A stretch of DNA of 64,000 nucleotides, taken from the NCBI RefSeq assembly GCF_934725225.1, contig NZ_CAKVAM010000006.1, positions 124,001-188,000 on the forward strand, in the 5' to 3' direction. This document shows positions 59,050-64,000 of the stretch, one piece after another. The notes beneath the pieces are model-generated. The model was given only the letters and a program-made list of their open reading frames with translations, was not told the origin of the DNA and did not search any database. The stretch is from an uncultured Treponema sp. (GTDB lineage Bacteria; Spirochaetota; Spirochaetia; Treponematales; Treponemataceae). Position 1 is the stretch's first letter. Each line of letters begins with the position of its first letter. The position numbers and the translations under genes were made by a program.

Positions 59050-60087
59050 ATGACTAAAGCACTTTCCGCAGAAGAAAAAAGAATCCGACAAGCAAAACGC
59101 GATGAAAAAAAAATTGAAAAACTTTTAAATCCAAAACTTGATGAACGCTGCTATGAGATTTTACGCATTCTACGAGATGCTCCAAAACATCCGGAAATAA
59201 AATACAATTCCAAATACTTTGAAAATCATTTTCAAACTTCGAACATAACAATTCTTAGAGCAATCCGAACTTTAAAAGACATGGATTTAATAGAAGAAAA
59301 ACAAACACACGGAAGTTATAAAATCAAAAAAACAGTCGAGGAAATCTACTCTAATGAAACTAAGAAAAATATCGCCCTTGTGGCAAGCCTAAAAGGACTT
59401 TTACAACAGTACCAAAATACTCCGCTTTTTGAAAACATTACAAAACTGATTTATTTTCTTGAACCAAAAGTTGCAAAGGAAGATTCCGTTTTGTCTTCCG
59501 GGCGCATAATTGTATCTCCTCAAATGGAATATGACATCAATGTAAAAAACTGGGATAAAATAAACGAAGCCTTATCAAAAAATCGAAAAATACAATTTCG
59601 CTACACAAAACCATACACAAATAACGAAGCAGAGCGTCTTGTGTGGCCTTTTCAGCTTATTCTGGACAACGGCTCTGTATATCTTTTTGCCTACAGTGAA
59701 TATGCGGATTGTGTCCTTTTATATGATTTAAATTTTATGACAGACATTGTAATTACAGAAGAAGAATTTAAACTTCCCGAAAAATATGATTTCAATAATT
59801 ATTGTGGTGGCGGCAGACTTGGGGCATTCAAAACCGATAATGTTGAAAAATATAAAATCCGCTTCACTGGATATGCAAAAGATTGGATAAAACTTCACAA
59901 ATGGGCAGATGACCAAAAATTTAAGGAAGATAAAAAATCCACAACAATAACTTTTTCTTCAAGCCAATTTGAAAAAGTGCTTCAATTGATCTTTTCTTGG
60001 GGTTCACAAGCAGAACCGCTTGCTCCAAAAAAACTGGTAAAAAGATGGAAAGAAGAAATTACAATTTTATGGAAAAAGATAAAATAA
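59050..60087 (+). CDS. WYL-domain transcriptional regulator, second copy
   Basis: 345 residues. A charged 30-residue start, winged helix (about 32-95; FETSNITILRAIRTLKDMDLIEEKQT is read within it), helical bridge, WYL domain (about 165-240; IQFRYTKPYTNNEAERLVWPFQLILDNGSVYLFAYSEY) and WCX domain. It is a diverged paralogue of the gene at 57890 with the same leaderless start sequence. A TGATAG half-operator at its promoter suggests autoregulation. It is the most likely binder of the palindromes flanking the downstream AAA+ genes. Confidence 0.88.
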   Translation: MTKALSAEEKRIRQAKRDEKKIEKLLNPKLDERCYEILRILRDAPKHPEIKYNSKYFENHFQTSNITILRAIRTLKDMDLIEEKQTHGSYKIKKTVEEIYSNETKKNIALVASLKGLLQQYQNTPLFENITKLIYFLEPKVAKEDSVLSSGRIIVSPQMEYDINVKNWDKINEALSKNRKIQFRYTKPYTNNEAERLVWPFQLILDNGSVYLFAYSEYADCVLLYDLNFMTDIVITEEEFKLPEKYDFNNYCGGGRLGAFKTDNVEKYKIRFTGYAKDWIKLHKWADDQKFKEDKKSTTITFSSSQFEKVLQLIFSWGSQAEPLAPKKLVKRWKEEITILWKKIK

Positions 60088-60149
60088 ATAGTTTTTTCCC
60101 CTTCCTCTCAAAAAAACTATGAATTTTTAGAAAGGTGAACAAAAGCGTA

Positions 60150-60266
60150 AGCAAATTTACAATTTGTGAAGATTTTGTGCGATAAGAACGATTAAGGTTG
60201 CATAGCAACCCGAACCAGCCCAAGTAAAACGCGAGCACAACCGTCTGAACAAATTGGAAATTTGCT
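60150..60266. repeat. Nested inverted repeat of 117 bases
   Basis: Outer arms of 18 bases (60150-60167 and 60249-60266) are inverted copies with one mismatch. Inside are TTGTGC/GCACAA arms and a perfect GGTTGC-ATA-GCAACC hairpin (about 60193-60207). No gene or tRNA fits. It could be a short non-autonomous element or a structured RNA. The inner hairpin resembles GTTTGC-ATA-GCAAAC near 10215. Confidence 0.55.
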
Positions 60267-60311
60267 GAAAGCGTTTTTCTCAATTTATAAAAAACTCGAC
60301 ATTTTGACTAA

Positions 60312-60677
60312 TTAAATTATTTTATAATGAAAATCCGTATCAAAATCAGTAAGTTCCTTTGGAAGACAGAAAAATTTTCTAATTTTATTAAGTTCTCGTT
60401 TTTTTAATCCGCCATGAAGAATTGTAAATCTGTCTGTATCTTTGTGAAACACAACACGTCCGCGAGAAATATAAAAATATTCAGACCGCAAAATTAGAGG
60501 AAGTTTATTTAATTCTTCTTTTTCAAAGATCTGCTCCCAGAAGTCCGCATGGTCTGAAAGCCCTGTGATACATTCGCCATAAGGCAAACCGTTTTCAACT
60601 GCAACTGAATCTGCGAACAAAACTTCATCGTAATAAAACCACCAGATTCCAACAGATGGCGTTTTACAAACTAGCAT
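60312..60677 (-). CDS. Small conserved protein of unknown function in the WYL module
   Basis: 121 residues from ATG 60677 (GAGAGG nine bases upstream); the longer reading to 60740 lacks a ribosome site and would include the operator. It opens KTPSVGIWWFYYDEVLFADSV and continues YGECITGLSDHADFWEQIF, a pattern I recall from a widespread family of small uncharacterised bacterial proteins with a WxF strand and a later DHxxxW. No catalytic motif is evident. Its promoter region holds a perfect CTATCA-N5-TGATAG palindrome (60734-60750), so it belongs to the same regulon as the AAA+ gene. Confidence 0.65.
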   Translation of the reverse strand: MLVCKTPSVGIWWFYYDEVLFADSVAVENGLPYGECITGLSDHADFWEQIFEKEELNKLPLILRSEYFYISRGRVVFHKDTDRFTILHGGLKKRELNKIRKFFCLPKELTDFDTDFHYKII

Positions 60678-60733
60678 ATTATGCAACCTCTCACACAATA
60701 AAATTCGTAAATATTCAATATAACACAAAAAGT

Positions 60734-60750
60734 CTATCACTAAATGATAG
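60734..60750. promoter_or_regulatory. Operator palindrome CTATCA-CTAAA-TGATAG
   Basis: Perfect six-base arms around five bases, 57 bases upstream of the small conserved gene, overlapping the position expected for its -35 box (a TATATT lies downstream on the minus strand). One of three perfect copies in the last 4 kb. Confidence 0.7.
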
Positions 60751-60787
60751 CATTCATACTTTATTTTAGAAAAAACATGGAGAAATT

Positions 60788-60832
60788 ATGCCATTAGCTT
60801 CAGAAGAAAAAATTAATGTTTCAAATTGTTAA
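60788..60832 (+). other. Fourteen-codon ORF, possible leftover of a longer gene
   Basis: ATG 60788 has GGAG seven bases upstream and reads MPLASEEKINVSNC then TAA. The start resembles the first residues of Uma2/DUF820-type proteins, which are frequent in treponemes, but nothing else of such a gene follows. It may be a truncated gene, a leader peptide or chance. Confidence 0.3.
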
Positions 60833-60875
60833 CTGCACAAAGGAAAACGTAATAAATCTGTCATTCTTATTTCTC

Positions 60876-62540
60876 CTACAAACAAAATCCTATACGTCTT
60901 GAGCCTTCTGGATTGTCGATTTTTTCGCACTTACACATATCGCGGATATCTGAGATTTCCGGACGTTCCCCTGTAATCACTTCGTTCATCGCAATTTTTC
61001 TTACGATATTGTCTATCTGACCGCCTGAAAAATTGTAATTCTTTGCAAACTCAGTGGCTGATTTTTCATCGAGCCAGGAAAGCTTGTTCATCCAAATTGA
61101 AGTCTTTGCTTCTATTGAAGGATTCTCAAACTTAATCTTAAAGAGAAAGCGGCGTTCAAAAGCTGAGTCCATATTTGAGGCAAGGTTCGTTGTTGCAATA
61201 AAGATGCCTTTGAGATTTTCAAGCTCTTCAAGGATGATATTCTGGACTGCGTTTTCTGTCTGAGCGCAGTTCCCGGAAGTATCATTCTTTCTTTTGGAGA
61301 TAATAGCATCTGCTTCATTGAAAAGAAGAATTGGTATAAGCTCTCCCTTCCTTTCTGCAAGCTTACAGTTATTTCTATAGCTTGTGAAAATCTTTTTGAT
61401 GCGCTTTTCACTTTCTCCAAACCAGGCAGACTTCGCTTCGCTGATATCAACATGAATGATAGAACGACCTGTTTCCTTTGCAATCTGCATAACCGATTCT
61501 GTTTTTCCGGTTCCAGGTGCTCCGTACAATAAAACTGCAACGCCTACAGGAAGCCCATCGTCTTTAAGACGCCGCTGGATACCTTTGAGTTTTTCTTCCT
61601 GAAGGACTTCCTTGAGGCGGTCAATTTCCTTCTGATTTTCAGGACTGTAGAAAAGCTTCTTCTCTTTGATGCAGTCTGTTTTAATCAGATTCTTATCGTT
61701 AATGCTGTCTTCAAAGAGGAATGCTTTTTCGCCAAGGACGAGCTTTCGGCCTTTATCTGAAAGCGTTATGGTTGCATCAGAAAGATTTCCTTTCTTTACG
61801 AATTCAACGAGTCCCTTCTGGAAAAGTTCATGCTTTTCTTCCATCATTTCTATGGCAACATTGTATCTCTCTCCTCCATCGTATAAATCGGATATGGTCG
61901 CATTCAGATTAGAATCTCCGCCTTTCAAAACATCATTTGCAACATCATAAAGGAAAAAACGATAATTAGGATTTTCAAGTTCTGCAGAAACCCTCTTTAC
62001 AACTTGGAGGTATGAATGAGCTCTTTCGTACAGTCTCAATTCTCTCTGAATTGACCTTGCAGACATATCTTCTCCACGGCGTGACTCATAGCGGTCAGCC
62101 ATATAAGAGATGAAGTCAATATCATCATCTTCTTTCTTTGCCTGAGGAATATATTCGGTATTATTATAGATTGATTCGCTGAAATCATTTATTGGCTGAA
62201 CAGCATCATTTCTTCCGCTGTGTTCCAGAAAACCGTGCTCAACAAGAAAGTCAATTTCTTTTTTCCAGTTGATAATAGACATAACTGGTACATCCAGTTT
62301 TCTAGAAATATTTTTGAGAGAAAAGCTGTCTTCGTATTCAAAATAGCTTTCACAGACAAGGCAGAGAATCCAGACCTGAATCTGATTGAGATTATAGAGA
62401 GTCTTCAAATTTTCCATAGCCGCGCTATAAGCTTTTGTTTTCTTGATTTTAAGCCTCGAATCGTTTAAACTCTGATATACAGAACTCATTGCCTTGGAAA
62501 TGTTCCATCTAATCTTCTTTTCTTTCAACACTTCTTCCAT
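60876..62540 (-). CDS. AAA+ ATPase with Asn in Walker B
   Basis: 554 residues, soluble. The N-terminal 300 residues are helical and include a winged-helix-like stretch (ISRKLDVPVMSIINWKKEIDFLVEHGFL, read in part) and a second one near ATITLSDKGRKLV. The AAA+ core follows: Walker A LLYGAPGTGKTES near residue 345, Walker B ILLFNEADAI near 408 with Asn in place of the usual Asp, sensor FIATTNLASN, arginine finger FERRF and a C-terminal lid helix. Such proteins remodel or unfold other proteins; the partner is unknown. ATG 62540 has GAGG six bases upstream; an in-frame TTG at 62582 was rejected. Divergent from the large gene at 62898, with two operator palindromes between. Confidence 0.8.
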   Translation of the reverse strand: MEEVLKEKKIRWNISKAMSSVYQSLNDSRLKIKKTKAYSAAMENLKTLYNLNQIQVWILCLVCESYFEYEDSFSLKNISRKLDVPVMSIINWKKEIDFLVEHGFLEHSGRNDAVQPINDFSESIYNNTEYIPQAKKEDDDIDFISYMADRYESRRGEDMSARSIQRELRLYERAHSYLQVVKRVSAELENPNYRFFLYDVANDVLKGGDSNLNATISDLYDGGERYNVAIEMMEEKHELFQKGLVEFVKKGNLSDATITLSDKGRKLVLGEKAFLFEDSINDKNLIKTDCIKEKKLFYSPENQKEIDRLKEVLQEEKLKGIQRRLKDDGLPVGVAVLLYGAPGTGKTESVMQIAKETGRSIIHVDISEAKSAWFGESEKRIKKIFTSYRNNCKLAERKGELIPILLFNEADAIISKRKNDTSGNCAQTENAVQNIILEELENLKGIFIATTNLASNMDSAFERRFLFKIKFENPSIEAKTSIWMNKLSWLDEKSATEFAKNYNFSGGQIDNIVRKIAMNEVITGERPEISDIRDMCKCEKIDNPEGSRRIGFCL

Positions 62541-62576
62541 AAGTACCTCATAATTCGAAGGATAGTTAAACGGAAA

Positions 62577-62608
62577 TGTCAAGGCTCTAAGCTAAGCGTG
62601 CCTTGACA
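62577..62608. promoter_or_regulatory. Inverted repeat TGTCAAGGC-N14-GCCTTGACA
   Basis: Perfect nine-base arms (62577-62585 and 62600-62608). Each arm contains TTGACA on one strand, so they could be two -35 boxes, or the whole may be an mRNA hairpin 37 bases upstream of the AAA+ start codon. Confidence 0.45.
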
Positions 62609-62658
62609 TGGACGTATAGACACCTCTTCTATTACACCTATATTTATACTCAAGTAAA

Positions 62659-62675
62659 CTATCATTTTGTGATAG
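62659..62675. promoter_or_regulatory. Operator palindrome CTATCA-TTTTG-TGATAG
   Basis: Second perfect copy, 119 bases upstream of the AAA+ start codon, in the 357-base divergent gap 62541-62897, which holds no gene. Confidence 0.7.
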
Positions 62676-62844
62676 AGCCAGCGCTTTTTGCAAAGATTTT
62701 TATAAATTTCTAATTGCCAGGCGGAGCGTAGCGCCGCATAGAGAAGAAAAATTTTTATTTTTTTTGAGAGAATCTGGGATTTTATTTTACAAAAGTATTT
62801 CACCCTTCGCATTAAAGTTGTAATTGAATAGATTTTTTGCTCTT

Positions 62845-62861
62845 CTATCATTGTTTGATAG
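62845..62861. promoter_or_regulatory. Operator palindrome CTATCA-TTGTT-TGATAG
   Basis: Third perfect copy, 36 bases upstream of ATG 62898. A TACAAT -10 box (62872-62877) lies just after it, so the operator covers the -35 region of the large gene. Confidence 0.7.
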
Positions 62862-62897
62862 TTCTTCTGAGTACAATAAAATGTTCAGGAGGTTGTC

Positions 62898-64000
62898 ATG
62901 AAACTCACTGCACAATTAAAGAAACTCATTTTACAGTCTGTTCACTGCACAGGATACCTGTCTCAGAGGTATGGGAATTACAGGCTTGAACATAATGAAT
63001 ATGACAATAAATGGTATTTCAAGAAGAAATTTTCGAAGGATAATTATGACGGAGTTGCCACAGATAGCATTTCTTCATGGAAGCATAACCGTAAATATGA
63101 ATTAAAAGAAAAGGAATTTGCTGGTGTCGTTGTAAAAATAGATAGAGTTCTTATATCAACACTGCTTGGTACGTACAAACGTACTTATAGAGATGAGTAT
63201 ATTTATTCCTGTGATTTTGCACCTTTAAGGCAGGACGGTTGTTCTGTTCTTGCTGCAACAGTTTTTTTCAGAAACGGATGCAAACGCATAGTCCCACTGG
63301 ATTGTATCAAAGAGTCAGAAGATTTCTCCAACGGAAAAGAGACCAGACGGATTATGACGAATCTGGAACAGTTGATTTCTGAAGATATTAAAAAGAATGT
63401 TGTAACGGTCAAACCTGACGGTATCATTGAGATTGAGAATAGTTATATCAGCATGAATCCGGAGACTGCTGAACTTCTTAACTTGAAACGCTATCTTGTC
63501 CTGGATGTGCGAAACAGAAGAGCAAGCTGGTATGCTGAAGAAGGAAATGAATGGTTCAATATTTCTGATGCTGAATACAATCAGATAATGGATGTCATGA
63601 ACTCCCAAATGAAAGAGGCCTGTGGTTTTGTTCCTGATTTGTTATACGGAGAGACAAATTTTGACCGGCTTGTAAACTTTGCTAGATTCCCTTTTGCTCC
63701 TGTTCTGAATGAACTTTGTGTAGAAGAAATCCTCGGTTATAAATTAAATGAAACAGAATCAGATCTAAAAAACAGTCCAGACTGCGTTAAAAAATTCATA
63801 CAGCTTACAGGTCTTCCATACACTCCTAAAATCAACAAGATTTTGTTGCAGGGGCATCGTGACTTTGCTGAATATTTTTCAATCTGTTCTCTGGGATTCA
63901 AGGATGAAAAGTTAATTGAAAAACTTATGGATGCAGACAAGTCCAGGTTATTTGCAGCAGCGACTCCGTATTCTGATAATCTCCTTTTGAAAGCTGATGT
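62898..64000 (+). CDS. Large protein of unknown function, cut by the window edge
   Basis: ATG 62898 with a full AGGAGG ribosome site five bases upstream opens a frame that stays open for 367 codons to the end of the window, so the C-terminus is missing. It starts MKLTAQLKKLILQSVHCTGY and is rich in aromatic and charged residues, with no signal peptide or membrane helix. A helical part near the cut (LTGLPYTPKINKILLQG, then LGFKDEKLIEKLMD) faintly recalls PcfJ-like proteins of mobile elements; that is a weak impression. Codon use differs from the flanking genes (more CTG, CTT and GAT, fewer A runs), as in the AAA+ gene. It is divergent from the AAA+ gene and carries the module's operator at its promoter. 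Confidence 0.7.
   Translation, partial: MKLTAQLKKLILQSVHCTGYLSQRYGNYRLEHNEYDNKWYFKKKFSKDNYDGVATDSISSWKHNRKYELKEKEFAGVVVKIDRVLISTLLGTYKRTYRDEYIYSCDFAPLRQDGCSVLAATVFFRNGCKRIVPLDCIKESEDFSNGKETRRIMTNLEQLISEDIKKNVVTVKPDGIIEIENSYISMNPETAELLNLKRYLVLDVRNRRASWYAEEGNEWFNISDAEYNQIMDVMNSQMKEACGFVPDLLYGETNFDRLVNFARFPFAPVLNELCVEEILGYKLNETESDLKNSPDCVKKFIQLTGLPYTPKINKILLQGHRDFAEYFSICSLGFKDEKLIEKLMDADKSRLFAAATPYSDNLLLKAD

Noticed and set aside
60088..60311. tRNA or small-RNA gene in the gap after the second WYL gene
   Set aside because: No T-loop GTTCGA-type motif or acceptor stem was found; the pairing is a nested inverted repeat instead.

Overview
The window is about 64 kb of a low-to-moderate GC bacterial chromosome with small intergenic gaps and genes on both strands. 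It most resembles a host-associated, sugar-fermenting Treponema. This is an inference from several things: many lipoproteins with spirochaete-type lipoboxes, two guanine homopolymer tracts at lipoprotein genes, CheB and CheR, a CarD regulator, a plant/protist-type phosphofructokinase, an M18 aminopeptidase, an EttA-like ABC-F protein, PTS enzyme I with no sugar permease beside it, and a bifunctional IspDF. No rRNA, tRNA, CRISPR array or insertion sequence was seen.

Layout. 1-4040: end of a phosphohexomutase, a HAD phosphatase, an AAA ATPase, and a lipoprotein whose promoter spacer contains nine G, followed by a 38-residue Gly/Pro/Ser-rich protein. 4049-16189: ettA, then a sugar-use group made of a family-35 beta-galactosidase, a lipoprotein with eight G inside its coding region, a LacI regulator with a maltodextrin-type ABC importer, and KDPG aldolase. 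The regulator operon and the galactosidase share an ACACGTGT operator placed on their core promoters. 16200-29061: PIN/AbrB toxin-antitoxin pair, glutamate dehydrogenase, CstA, an outer-membrane protein, phosphofructokinase, LemA/TPM pair, cheR-cheB, a LysM-M23 peptidase and rlmE. 29254-47246: housekeeping and signalling (acyl-CoA synthetase; ptsI-der-merR-rsm22 operon; a LacI-like-sensor/GGDEF fusion divergent from ptsI; lytic transglycosylase; DUF1538/P-II-like/birA operon; aminopeptidase-HAD-luxS operon; carD-ispDF).

47297-64000 is accessory in character. It holds a RelB/YafQ pair, an XRE regulator facing a strong promoter, a string of short exported or membrane proteins of unknown function, a transglutaminase-like protein with a barrel-like tail, an AAC(3)-type acetyltransferase, a formylglycine-enzyme-like lipoprotein, a voltage-gated channel with a DDW selectivity filter, a triple CCCH zinc-knuckle protein, and a UDG-like protein. 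The last 7 kb contains two leaderless WYL regulators separated by the remnant of a pseudouridine synthase gene, a small conserved protein, an AAA+ ATPase with an Asn in Walker B, and a large gene that leaves the window. Three perfect copies of the palindrome CTATCA-N5-TGATAG sit in this last module and nowhere else seen in the window, so it looks like one regulated unit. It is my best candidate for an undescribed system.

Two genome-wide habits show in the sequence: (1) many genes have no Shine-Dalgarno and start 6-9 bases after a good -10 box, which implies leaderless mRNA; (2) a short hairpin of the form ATTCCC-stem/TCAAG-loop recurs between genes.
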